From Artemisia argyi (Eukaryota; Streptophyta; Magnoliopsida; Asterales; Asteraceae), in contig CM060693.1 in the NCBI GenBank assembly GCA_030686995.1, forward strand, positions 106,937,501 through 107,001,500: a stretch of DNA of 64,000 nucleotides, written 5' to 3'. Below the pieces are notes generated by a model that was not told the origin of the DNA, did no database searches, and saw only the letters and a program-made list of their open reading frames with translations. A program made the translations under genes and the position numbers. The first letter of the stretch is position 1, and each line of letters opens with the position of its first letter. Shown in pieces: positions 47,817-59,090 of this stretch.

Positions 47817-50800
47817 TCAATTAGCTCTGGCCACCCTGATCCTAGTTTTGAACAAACGAATCAAAGATTCAGCAAATAGTTTAGCATTCCCAACTGGATC
47901 AGGAGGAATCTCCAAATGATGTAGAAGCATTTTCTCCATTAGAGGCACAGTCAGAGGATAATCTTTATCAATAAACATAATTACTATTATACTAGATGTA
48001 GTCTCCAAGACATGAACATAAGGAAGAGGATAAAATTTCCAACTTAATACTTTCCATCTCTGATTGTTCTTCCAGACTGCATAACCAGAACCATTGGGAG
48101 AAGTAGAATCCATGAGCACTTGATAATCCACAAGATGAAAAATTTCTTGTAGAAATGTGAAGGACAAAGATGTTCTATCAAGCCTATAAATAACCTGTCC
48201 ATTACTAGACAGCTTACATCTAACCAAAACATCCCTAAAACCCTCTGGCTAATCATCAGGAGATCCTTCTTTAAGAAAAGAAGAATCAGCAGCATCAACA
48301 TCCACCACCCTATGCACTTGAGGAGACTGTGAGACCTTCATCCTAGCCATTCTTTTGGCCCTTCTACCAGGAATGTATATAGAAGAATGAGGAGAAGAAG
48401 GTTCTTTAGCAGATACACCCTCTGACTCATGTGTTTCCACTGATGGAGGAGCTAGTGGAATATCAGTAGAAATCTCATCAGAAGGTTTGTCAAGAGAAAC
48501 AGATTCTGCTTTTGCATCCATCGTCATCCTAACTTGTTTAGCCCTAGCAGCTGCAAGCTCAACTTCTCTAACTTAGATATCATGAAATCTTGCCAATTCA
48601 ACCTGTTGATCATCATGCAACCTCTTAGCAGCCTCTTCACCCAATCTATCCTCCTCCATTTGTCTTCTGGTCCTCTTTTTAGAAGGAATATCTTCTGCTA
48701 CAACTTTTGCTTTACCTTTGTCAATAACAGATGGTGCAACAGCAGTAGTTAAATCAGCAGAAATAGACACAATAGGCAAAGGTGCATAACCAACAGCAGG
48801 AACACCCATATCAATAGTGGAAACAGCATCAGCAGAATGAGATAAAGAGGTAGGAGACACATTAGCAGAATCAACTTCATCCATCTCTAGTTTCTTAGAA
48901 GGTGGTTCTGTATCCGTATAAGATAGAGTAGAAACAAGCTTTGGAGTAAGAAGTCCATCCTTTTGTAATCTAGTCTTGATTTTATTGTAATGATAAACTA
49001 ATTGTTCATCTGAGAAAGACAAAACTTGTTTCTTAATCCAAGAATGATTATATAGTGCACTGCTTTGATTCTTCACAAATTCCCTCATAAATTCCTTTGC
49101 TGTGCTTGGGTAAGAGGTTTATCCCTCTTTGCTTTGGCAATCCTTTCAGCTTCATCTTTCCTCCTAAGTTTCATGAGCTCAACCATTCTAGGAGCATAAT
49201 CAACTTCATTGACATTATCTCCAAGAATCTCTTTAGCTAGACCAGGATTAGAAACCACTTGCCTCCCAAAATGCATCCAATCAGCTTCATCAAAATTTGG
49301 AACTGCAGCATCCAATTCTCTTTGTCTTGCAAGAGGCAAAGTAGAAACATACTTGTTTGTAGCAGATTGGAACTCTGAGTCATATTTAGCTTGTAATACC
49401 TTTGCCAAATCTGTACTTTTCTTCTTATCTGCCCATTCCTTCAAAAGTCTTTCTTGCTCAAGCTTTTCTTCTTCTGAGACAAGATCATCATCACAAACTC
49501 TAGTAATGTCAGCAGAAGCATCCTGAGGAATGACTAACTCCTCCAGAGGATCAGCAGGTAAATCTTGAAAACCTGAATCAATAGTAGTATCAGTAGATCC
49601 TCTGGTGTAGGGAGTTGCATCAGTGTCTTCATGAGATGTATGTTCTGGAACAGATGGATTAATTCTAGGTGAAGCCACATACTCTTTACCAGCAACAAAG
49701 AAAGTATCCACTGATTTATGAACCCTAACAGTGACCTTCTTAGCAGCAACTTCAATTAGTGGTTCATCAGCCTGAAGATAATCACTAGCATCTGTATTTT
49801 GAACATCACCAACAGTTGGTACCTTAGAAGATTCAGTGGAATTCTTTTTCAAATATTGTCTTCTCTTTCTTCTGCTAAATTGAATAGGCTCCTTTTGTTT
49901 TGAAGATTCAACAGCATTGGGAGAAGAAGCATGAGTCTGTTGAGCAACTTCAGCCAATAATTCAAGAGGATCCAAATGCCTATCCTCATGTTCTGCATCA
50001 GAATCACTCACAATCTTTCTTTTCCTTTGCTACCCAAGCTGATCTTCTAACTCCTGAACCCTCTTAGTTAACAACACAATCTCACCACCAAGTGAGGATT
50101 TGGTGTCTGCAAGCTCCTTTTAAAGATCATCAACCTTTTTAACATACTTGTTGAGCAATTTGTATACATAGGTGAGAGTAATAGGGTCCTCAACTCCACC
50201 AGCAGATTGCTCAGTGGTAATGGGAGCTTCATTGGGCCTTTCAGGAGAAACAGGCACATGTTCAAAAATGGGAGAGCCTTCATCAATTGGCTCTTGAACA
50301 GGACTAGGTGAGGTCAGTCTAGTAATCTCAGGTTCAATAGGTGTAGGTACTTGGGTACCAAGAGACTGATTTGTCTCCTCAACCTCAGGAACAAGCTCAT
50401 TAGGAGCAATATGAGTAGGTGATGGAAAAGACCTAGGTGACAGAGGTAGAGGTGAAGGTGGAGGCTAGTCAGAAGAAACATTTAATGCTTCAGCAGTTGT
50501 AGAGGGCTTTCCATCATTGACAACTGATGGATTACCATCAGCAGCAACACTAGAAGATGATGGATTACAATCATCAGCAACATTTGGAGATGGTGTAACA
50601 CCAACACCATCACCCTCACCTGTATCAGCATTATCATGTGGCAACATAACAGCTAACAAAGGGTGATGTGCCCCCACATAATGTGTTTTCATAGAAGCAA
50701 ACAATTTAGCACTAAGACCCCCTATGGGGATATGGACTCTGTCTTGAGTTGTTATGCCTAAAATCATTTGAAGAAACCTAGGGTACATAAGAAACTTATG

Positions 50801-51358
50801 CTTTTTCTTCTCAATATTTTCTAACATATTATCAAAAATGAACTTAGAAAAATTATAAATTAAACCCTTTGAAAGACATACAATACCACAACCCAATTGG
50901 GTAGAGAATTGATCCCAGCCACAAGACTTGTTGCTGATACATTGGAGCAATGTGTGCACCAAGAACCTCCACTTGGGGCAAAACTGATTCTTAAGCCACT
51001 TACTGGTGTTAGTGCTTTGATAACCAGCTTCCCGTAACCCAGCAAGTATCACTTCAGTGTTGGAGTGATAGACACCATTCTCATCATCCAAACGAAGCTG
51101 TGTCCTAATCAAAGATTCAGTCACCACATACTCAGTTCCATCAATAGTGGCTACATTCTCTATGTCAGACCTTTTTGTAGCAGATGCCCAAAACTGTTTC
51201 ACCAGTGATTCATATATCACATTTGGAGAATGTGTTAGAGCATAATGAATCTTGGAACACGTAAAAAACTCCACCATTGGATCATACAGTTCATGGTCTT
51301 TTGTCTTACTCAGAAAGGCAACCTTGTTATGATCTTTCTTAAATTGAAGTGGTTCCAT
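47817..51358 (-). pseudogene. ORF3 of the Copia element (extra protein downstream of pol)
   Basis: It starts MEPLQFKKDHNKVAFLSKTK. A folded N-terminal part of about 240 residues follows (YALTHSPNVIYESLVKQFW, WRFLVHTLLQCISNKS, FLMYPRFLQMILGI), then a Ser/Pro/Thr/Asp-rich linker, a charged helical part (EEEKLEQERLLKEWADKKK) and basic patches (KRKRK, SKKRTRR). The frame runs to 47817 with at least five in-frame stops (near 50465, 50120, 50030, 48570 and 48245) and a frameshift near 49087. From memory such proteins are common in Asteraceae genomes, often mislabelled as RNase H-like; function unknown. The position fits an env-like ORF, but I see no clear membrane segment. Confidence 0.75.
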
Positions 51359-51801
51359 TCGAAGAATTTGTGAGAAACGGTTATGAATTAAGCAAATGGG
51401 AAATGGTTTAAATTGGTTGATGAGGGAATTAGTTATTTTTGGGCGAAGATATGAGAAATAGGTTATAAATGGAAGTTACCCAATCATGGTCAAGAATATC
51501 AGAACAAATCGTTGACCAGATCTGACGTGTAAAGTAACTCCATCAAATTTCAAAATTAACCCTTCAGCAGAAATGATGGTCAATCTGCTGGTAGAAGGTC
51601 AATCAGCAGAATCAACTCAAGTGTAAAAATATCTTCAGTGCATATCTTGAGTTTTACTATGCCACCCAACTCGCATTAATTACCATTAAGCCTTGACTTC
51701 GCCTATAAAATAATCTCAAATCACACTTTACATATATCAATTACCCCCAATTAACATCAAAACCCTAATTTCTCAACAATACCATAATTATCCACTAAAA
51801 C
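51359..51801. promoter_or_regulatory. Divergent spacer between ORF3 and the antisense ORF
   Basis: 443 bases between the minus-strand start of ORF3 and the plus-strand start of the antisense ORF. TATAAAATA at 51704-51712 (plus) lies 90 bases before the plus ATG. Copies of TCAGCAGAA (51560-51620), the LTR motif, occur here. Confidence 0.5.
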
Positions 51802-52212
51802 ATGTCTTCCAAACCAGAAATCAATGATCTAACCTCCTCCACCTCATCATCATCATCATCAAGTGATGGTTGGAGCACTTACTTTCCACCGAGTGCTCAT
51901 CCATGGTCAAAACATGATGTGAGGGAACCAAGCGAAGCCCCCATTCCTGCGGATAGAGTATATGTCTCTCCTTTTCTTTTTACCTCTGATGAGGAATCTT
52001 CAGAGGATGAAGATGAAGATCCATCTTTTATCCCTCCTTCTACACCAGAGCGATCCCAACCAAGGCCAAGGAAGTCTAACCCTTCACTTCCAAAATCACG
52101 GGAAATGGTGATTGGTCTTCCTGCTCCAGGATCTGGTGCTTCATACCATGGAAGCAGGGGAAAGGGCAAGGAGACAGAGGTGAAGGGAAAGGGAAAAGGG
52201 AAGGTGGATTAG
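51802..52212 (+). CDS. Antisense acidic/Ser-rich ORF inside the Copia element
   Basis: A 136-codon uninterrupted frame opposite to the element. It has an N-terminal Ser/Thr run (STSSSSSSS), an acidic patch (SDEESSEDEDEDPSF), a Pro/Arg-rich stretch and a Lys/Gly tail (KGKETEVKGKGKGK). It looks disordered and nuclear, but no known domain is seen. A TATA box lies 90 bases upstream with an AT-rich leader, and AATGAATGAA about 240 bases downstream could serve polyadenylation. Antisense additional ORFs with their own promoters are known in some plant LTR elements. It is intact although sense pol is broken. It could still be a chance low-complexity frame. Confidence 0.5.
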   Translation: MSSKPEINDLTSSTSSSSSSSDGWSTYFPPSAHPWSKHDVREPSEAPIPADRVYVSPFLFTSDEESSEDEDEDPSFIPPSTPERSQPRPRKSNPSLPKSREMVIGLPAPGSGASYHGSRGKGKETEVKGKGKGKVD

Positions 52213-52797
52213 AAGGTGGTGTGATGTTGCTAGGGACCAAAGATATAAAACTAGGTTCTTGAGCATCATCATCGTTTTCATCAATCCATTCTTTCCATTT
52301 TCATCTTCAGCTTTTTCATCGTACTGGTCATGCATATCCACCAGCTTTTGTAATAGATGATAGGAGTTAGAATATGTTTGGTAGATTTTGTATAGGGATG
52401 GTCTTGTATTTCATTTAAAGTTGATTGTAAGCTGTAAATTGTTTCTTGAATGAATGAACAACTTTTCTCAATTATCATCACTTGAACTTTGCATCAGTAG
52501 ATGCAATGAGTATCACTTGTATTACTCTTTAGTAGAAACAAGCTTGAAGCTTACATGACCACTTTCCCATTGAAACAATCTTGGTGAACTTCAACTTAAG
52601 ATCAACAACTACTCATAAAGGCATTCTGCAAAACAGACACAAAGTAGCAAACAAACCAAACCAAAACTTACAAGAACATTAGCTGGTTAGTGTTAGCAAA
52701 CAAAAACATAAACAATAATTTCAAAATTTTACAACTACAATCCTCCCCTGAGGCATATGCCTCCCCTGAGGCTTATGCCTCCCCTCAAACTTGGCAG
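52213..52797. other. Copia spacer between RNase H and the antisense ORF
   Basis: No credible ORF. A short direct repeat CTCCCCTGAGGC(A/T)TATGC is present at about 52743-52785. Confidence 0.5.
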
Positions 52798-53550
52798 TTA
52801 AGGGTTAAGCATCCCAATATGAACAACTAAGTGTTGAAACCTAGGTCCATCAAAAGCTTTAGTCAATAAATCTGCCACATTATCATCTGTGTGAATCTTA
52901 ACCACTTTTATTAAATGTTTTTCATATGCATCTCTGATAAAGTGGTGCCTGATCTCAATATGCTTTGTTCTATTATGAAAAACTGGATTTTTAACTATGC
53001 ATATGGTACTTTGATTATCAATAAAGATTGTGGTGTTCATGAAATTAAACCCATAATCCAGTAATTGATTTTGTATCCATAGAACCTGACCACAACAATT
53101 TGCAGCAGCAACATACTCTGCTTCAGTAGTTGAGGTAGCAACAATAGTTTGTTTCTTGCATTGCCAAGAAATCAATCTTCTTCCAAGAAATTGGCAACCT
53201 CCAGTTGTGGATCTTCTATCCATATTTGCACCAGCATAATCACTATTACTATATGCTTCCAACCTAAAAGGAGACTCTTTTGGGTACCAAAGACCTAAAT
53301 TGGGTTGGCCTTTGAGGTAAGTGGAGTGACCTGGTGTCTAGAACAATCACTCACAGCAAATGTAATGTCAGGCCTTGAAGCTATCAAATACATCAATGAA
53401 CCAATCATAGACCTGTATAGATGAACATTCATAGCAGGATCTGGTGCAAGATTGCTCTTTGGTTTTGGAGCTTCATAAGGTGTAGTGGCAGTTCTGACAT
53501 TTTCCATATCAAACTTCTTAAAACTGTCTCCCACATACTTATCCTGACTG
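52798..53550 (-). pseudogene. Copia: end of RT and RNase H
   Basis: 53550-53295 has YVGDSFKKFDMENVRTATTP, YRSMIGSLMYLIASRPDITF and FAVSDCSRHQ. 53262-52798 has SNSDYAGANMDRRSTTGGCQ, TSTTEAEYVAAANCCGQVLW, DNQSTICI and DNVADLLTKAFDGPRFQHL. These are the Copia RNase H residues (first Asp, Glu of TTEAEY, Asp of DNQS). A stop lies at 53295. Retroposon copy D separates this from the RT. Confidence 0.85.
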
Positions 53551-53566
53551 ATAAATATACCATCAG

Positions 53567-55439
53567 AAAAAATGAAAAACAACCTAATATTCTCTCTCCC
53601 CTAGGGGAAATCCGGCCGCCACCCTACAAACATTTTCCGGCCTATTTCTACACCAAATCGTCCTCTCTATCCTTGATTCAAGGGTATGCAATACGATTTG
53701 GTTAGATCTTATTATTAGGGTGGTTGGCAACGCTTTCTTGTTTTAATATAATCGGATTTCGCCTCATTATTAAACCCTAAACGTTATTGTTTAGTCGGTG
53801 ATAGATCGATCTATCAGGTTGGTTCTTAACCGACTCTTTATTTGGGTTTTTATTCGATTCTTTAGTAACCCTAACCGACTTCTTTCATATATATTGTAGA
53901 TCGTTATAGGTTTATCCTTAATGATTTACTATTTATTTCGGTTTAGGGTTATAAGGGTTTGCTGATCGCATGTTATTCTTGGTTATAATTTTAACGATCT
54001 TGCTTGGGTTTTGGTCGATCTACGATCTATTCCAATGGCATATATCTTTTATATCCATCTTTTGGATTTAATTGATTGGTCATTAGGTTATTACATGCAC
54101 GATTTCCTTTTTCAGGGTTTCGTTTAATTTGGATCTGATCGAATGGGTGCTGCTACGCGTTCATGGTTATCAAATCTGTTAAGGGTTTCAACATTTATGG
54201 GGTATGTGATCTGGTGTGTGATGTGTATCTGCACGTTATGCTGCTGGTAGCCTTTTTTAGGGCTGATTGTTGGTTGTGAGTTCTGATTGATGGTTGTTGT
54301 GGTTCGTGGTTAATGGGAGAGATCTAAAGTGATGGTATCTGTAGGTTAGGGTTATTTAGACCCTATTTTCTGCTCGTGCATGCGTTGTATGATCCTTGCT
54401 TCAGAACTATGTCTTTGACCAGGTGGTATGATGTTATTATGGTACGTATGAAGCTAGGGGGTACTGCTATGGTACGAGTTCTTGAAGGTTAAGTTTTTAG
54501 AGTTCTTATTCAAAAATTCTAAGGATAGATTGGATGTGGCTGGTTCTTATTTGCTCTTGCTGTTGTTCGAGCGTATTTGTTGGTTGCATATTCGATCTTT
54601 TGATGATGCATGGTTCCTTTGTTCTTGCTGAATTGATTATTTTAGTGTCCTTTCATGGGATATTGATGTTGGCTGTTTGCAAGGGGATCGTGGCATGTAG
54701 GTTAAGTTTCAAGGGTATCTTATTCAAAAATCCTTGACTCGTTCAATAGGAATGCTTCATTATTTCTATTGATCGTTTAGTGCGATCTATATACTTGGGT
54801 TCTATATTTTGTGTTGGATCGATGCTGCTGTGGTACGACCTTATGTTGGTGAGTTCACGTTCATCAGCCTTGTGTAGGTCGTTTTTTACAGGTTAGGGTT
54901 GTTTAGCCCTATGTTTGTCTACGACTGATCAAGATACATTGTTTTTCATTCTTGCTTGAGTTTCCTCCATTTTGAAACTTGTAGTAGATGCGGTATTGGA
55001 TCGAGTTGTAGTGTTGGTTTGGTCCTGGTTGGATCAATGAAGATCGGTGTAGTTGGTGGATCTATTGTGTGGATTGGCGCGTGTCTATTCTACCATGGTT
55101 TCGGCTGCATCGTTGAAGGTCATGAACTTCTATGACGACATGGGAAGATTCAAGTTTTTACTTGATGTTTTTATTTGTAAATCTTATGGTCGTTGTAGTT
55201 TTCTGTTCATGTATTTGTTATAAGAATGGTTTGTCATTCTTATATTAGAGTATTTGGCGGTCAGTTGCACATGTTGTGCATGTTTGTTTTAAGAATGGTA
55301 TGTCATTCTTAGATAGGTGTCTTGTAAGTGTCCTAAGGGACTGGGGGCGAGGGAAATCACCCTCGTCATTTTGTACCTCAACGTTTTTTTGGATAATAAA
55401 TTTTGCCAGGGTGTATTAACCCTTTTACCCAAAAAAAAA
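53567..55439 (+). mobile_element. LINE-tailed non-coding retroposon, copy D, apparently full length
   Basis: It is flanked by the 16-bp duplication ATAAATATACCATCAG (53551-53566 and 55440-55455), lies within the Copia RT frame, and ends CCCTTTTACCC plus poly-A. The head holds TAATATTCTCTCTCCCC and ATCCGGCCGCCACCC, like copy C. The hairpin is at 55219-55244, with a second copy at about 55288-55312 that no other member has. It is 1873 bp, the longest of the five copies. No credible ORF. Confidence 0.9.
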
Positions 55440-55455
55440 ATAAATATACCATCAG

Positions 55456-56104
55456 GTTTCTGCTTAACTTGTAAACCCAAAAAGAAAGTAAGCTCCCCCA
55501 TAGCACTCATCTGAAACTCTCCGTTCATCAATTCCTCAAACTCCCTACACCATTATTCTTTAGTGGAGCCAAAGATGATGTCATCTACATAAACTTGCAC
55601 AAGAAAGATATCTCTGGAATTTTTCTTTAGAAAGAGTGTTTTGTCAATGGCACCCCTTCTATAACCATGCTTCAGCAGAAATGCAGAAAGCCTAGCATAG
55701 GCCAAGAAGATTCTAATGGCCTCAACTCTAGCTACTGGTGCAAAAACTTCATCATAATCAATTCCTTCCTCTTTCCTGAACCCCTGAGCCACTAATCTTG
55801 CTTTGTTTTTCACCACAATACCCCTTGCATCTCTTTTGTTCTTCAAAATCCATTTTGTCCCAATTGCAATTTTCCCATCAGGTAGTGGTACCAGTATCCA
55901 AACCTTCTGATTCTTAAATTGTAGCATCTCTTCTTGCATTGCTTCAAGCCAACTTGAATCTTCATGAGCTTGAGAAACACTGGTTGGTTCCATTTGAGAA
56001 AGAAAACAAGAAAACAGAAAGTGCTTAAAGTCTGTATGATTGTCCCTTTGTTGATTTGAGACATAGGAAATAAAAGCAATTTCACCATACTTAGTACTTT
56101 TCAC
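55456..56104 (-). pseudogene. Copia reverse transcriptase with internal deletion
   Basis: 56104-55553 has SSWLEAMQEEMLQFKNQKVW, GTKWILKNKRDARG, RLVAQGFRKEEGIDYDEVFA and QVYVDDIIFGSTKE (catalytic YVDD). FLAYARLSAFLLKHGY joins two parts that in relatives are about 60-70 residues apart; the first catalytic Asp region (MDVKSAFL) is missing. After a stop at 55551 the frame resumes with MSAMGELTFFLGLQVKQKPD and ends at the retroposon insertion. It is inactive. Confidence 0.85.
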
Positions 56105-56493
56105 AGTACTTCTAGTTCTAATAGGTGCTTCTGGATCACCAATAATCTTTGATTGAGGATGAGCAATGTTGATCCTTTTTGTTGCAATGGGGTTGACATC
56201 AATTGGGTGTCAAGATTGTTCACTGTGGGTCCAAAATCACTGTCATAGGAAGAGGATGTGAAGATACTAGCTTTGTGTTGGTGATGACCAAGATCAGAAG
56301 GACTTGGAAATCGTGTGTAAGGTTCTCCAAAGTCTGTGGACACACTAGTGGGTATGGGAGATTGTGCAGCAGGACTGTCAGCAGATTTGATGATGTCAGG
56401 AGAAACAGGAGAACTGTCAGTAGTACTGTCAGCAGAATCCTGGTTTCCACTGACTGCTTTTGCTGATTGTCTGAGTAGTACCTCAGTATCTCT
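56105..56493 (-). pseudogene. Copia integrase-RT linker
   Basis: Ser/Pro/Thr-rich connector with frame changes (SADSPAAQSPIPTSVSTDFG, RFPSPSDLGHHQHK). A stop follows GVEF at about 56494 where relatives continue. Confidence 0.55.
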
Positions 56494-58146
56494 TTAAAAC
56501 TCCACACCAAGCCTCTCAGCTTCTTGAGTGGCTGCATGCTCTTGCTTCATGAGTCTAGCAAGGTCCTCTGCATAGTGTGACTCATCTTCATTCTCATCAG
56601 AAGTTTCTTTAGAATTATCACCTGTAAATGGGTTAGGAGGAAAAGAGGGTACAACAATGGTTTGTTCATCATGCTCAGATTCACTATCTGAGTCATCATC
56701 CATGGTACCTGCATTTTTAGTAGGAGACTCTTGTGTACCTGCAGATTGGTTAGTAACATGTCTAGTATAGCCCAAATAATCAGTTAAGTAATCCAGGTCA
56801 AAATACCAAACTTGACCTTGTCCCTGAACATTAGGCTTATCTTCTAGGTATCTCAGGTTAAGAGTCTCCTCAATCTTTTTAGCATTTAAATTGTAAACCC
56901 TATAAGCCTTACTATGAGCTAAATAACCCACAATATACCCCTCATCAACTTTCCCATCAAAATTTCCCAGTGAATCACTAGTGTTCAAAATGGTTAGTTG
57001 ACAACCAAAAGGTTTGAGGTAATGAATATCAGGAACTTTCCCAGTGAGAAGTTCATAAGGTGTCTTGAAATGAGGTCTAGTAATGGATACCCTGTTCAAA
57101 ACATAACAAGCAATGCTTACTACTTCAGTCCAGAACATAGTGGGTAATTTAGAGTCTGCAAGCATGGATCTTGCTGCCTCTATTAAGGTCCTATTCTTTC
57201 TTTCAGCAACCCCATTTTGTTGTGGGGTTCTTGGATTGCTATAGTCCCTTTTTATCCCTTTAGACTGACAAAGTTCTATTAATACAACATTTTTGAACTA
57301 TGTCCCATTATCACACCTAATACCTTTAACCTTTTTGTTTAGCTGGTTTTCAATAAGGGTAATGAATTCTTTTAAAATTGGAGATGTTTCATCTTTAGTT
57401 TTCAAAATGAATACCCAACAAAACCTACTATAGTCATCAGTGATTACAAGGCAGAAGTACTTATGATCAATACTTCTGATTTGAGTTGGACCAAAAAGAT
57501 CCATGTGCAGCAACTGAAGAGGTTCTGAGATAGTGCTCACTGCTGTAATGGTTTTGTATGAGGCTCTGTGTTGCTTTCCTTTGTTACAGGCAACACAATT
57601 ATGTTCATTGGTGAAGACTTTTGAAGGAAGTCCATGAACAAGACCAAGTTTAGAAAGCTTGTTAATGGTCTTGAAATTCACATGAGCCATCCTTCTATGC
57701 CATCTTGTAGACTCATCAAGGGATGCTTTAGCCACCAAACATGTTAGATCACCTTCAGGTTGGACATCATTCAAATTTAATGTGTACAAATTGTAGTTTC
57801 TGGGAACTCTCAACAGAATGGTTGTATCTTCTGGTAGTTTGAAGTCTTTAGAGAGCACAAGACATTCATCCTCAGAGAAGAAGACTTTGTTCTTGGTGTC
57901 ACAAATTTGTGATACTGAGAACAAGTTGAAATGTTGCAGTTCCTTCACATAGTATACATTCTCAAAATCCAACATAGGTGTTCTGATGGTGCCTTTCCCA
58001 GTGATTCTACCATCTCCTCCACCAAAAGTCACATTGTCTCCTCCTTCTATGGGTACAAAATCATGCATCTTATCCTTGTTTTTTGACATGCTCCTGGAAC
58101 AACCACTATCTACTATTCCTAATTCTTTACTTTTCAAAGGATGATC
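56494..58146 (-). pseudogene. Copia protease and integrase
   Basis: Exon 2 of pol starts GAT at 58146. GIVDSGCSRSM is the protease site (DSG). Then comes the pre-integrase WHRRMAHVNFKTINKLSKLG with CVACNKGKQ zinc cysteines, and the integrase core LLHMDLFGP and CVITDDYSR-like text up to IRCDNGT. A TAG at about 57295-57297 replaces the conserved Glu after DNGT. Integrase resumes with SMLADSKLPTMFWTEVVSIA, FKTPYELLTGKVPDIHYLKP and KAYRVYNLNAKKIEET. One nonsense codon disables the frame. Confidence 0.85.
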
Positions 58147-58207
58147 CTACAACAACAACAAAAATATATACAAAATGTTAGTACACATTGGAGACTCAAG
58201 TCATTAC
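58147..58207 (-). other. Probable intron between gag and pol of the Copia element
   Basis: Donor TCA|GTAATG at 58207, perfect branch site TACTAAC at about 58178-58184, then a T-rich tract and acceptor TTGTTGTAG|GAT ending at 58147. The intron is 61 bases. Without splicing, gag meets TGA after VMT; with splicing both frames join in phase 0 (RFKS and DHPLKSKE). Confidence 0.65.
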
Positions 58208-59090
58208 TGACTTGAACCTGCCTTGTGGATCATAAGAGTTATGCCATGTAGAAGTATAAGATCCACCATTGTTCTTGGGCTTTCTTTGAAAATTAGGTCC
58301 CTTTTTAGTCCAAGAACAATCTGCTGAGGGCTTCACAGCAGTATCCCAATATCCTCTTCCAACATACATTGAGTCAAAATATCTAGGCCAATAACCATTT
58401 TGAAAATAAGAACTAATTGGTCTCACATATGGTCTAGCAACAGATCTTCTCCAAGCAGATGGAGAAAGTTTATCAGCAGAATTGTGTTTGCTGGTTTTAT
58501 GAGTTGCTTGTGGAACAAAAGATGGTATATCATTAACATTTTTCCACATTGGTCTAGGTTTCTTTTGACTAGCACATACACCCATTCTTTGCTCATGAAA
58601 ATTACAATCCTTAATTAAATGAAATTTACTTCCACAAACAAAGCATTTCTTCTTTTTAGAAGATTTATTCAAAGTGAAAGATGTTCCATTACATGCAAAA
58701 GCATTCAAACCACAAACATTAATAGAATTGTTTTTGACAGAATTAAAAACATTCTCAGTAACTCTAACACGCTTGTAGGGAGTCTTGGGTGTTTTCTTGG
58801 GTGAGGTCTTGGGAAGGTCTAACTTTTCACTTGAATCACAACTGTTATATGTAGTAGACCCTTGGTCAGAGGATTTATCACTGTCAGAACAAGAGACAAA
58901 GTCAGTAGATTTAGAATCAGGGTCTGGCAAGTCACTTGACTTTTTGCCATATAGATGGTGTGATCCATCAAAGTCTATAGCGATGGAAAGGTCAGTGGGC
59001 ATATGTTCTCCTCTAATAGGTCCAGATACAGCATATAAGCTTCCTTTTTTCACATAATTAGCTAATCCTGCTGGTGTTGATTTACCGAGA
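58208..59090 (-). pseudogene. Copia gag, C-terminal part, cut by the CACTA transposon
   Basis: The frame is open from the CACTA junction (KSTPAGLANYVKKGS) to the intron donor. It has a Ser/Asp-rich part (SCSDSDKSSDQGS), a basic part (KTPKTPYKRVRVTEN) and a zinc knuckle CFVCGSKFHLIKDC, CX2CX4HX4C like that of retroviral gag proteins. The capsid part lies past the CACTA element. No stop inside what is seen. Confidence 0.8.

Larger units (their letters stand above)
46430..59090 (-). mobile_element. Copia retrotransposon with extra ORFs, 5' end beyond the window
   Basis: Order on the minus strand: gag (59090-58208), intron, protease-integrase (58146-56494), RT-RNase H (56104-52798), antisense ORF region, ORF3 (51358-47817), 3' UTR, PPT (46934-46919) and 3' LTR (46918-46430). 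It is inserted in LINE G at 46429/46430. A CACTA transposon cuts gag at 59091, so the gag start, PBS and 5' LTR must lie past the window. The gag-pol-ORF3 layout recalls env-like-ORF Copia elements (Sirevirus type). Confidence 0.9.
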
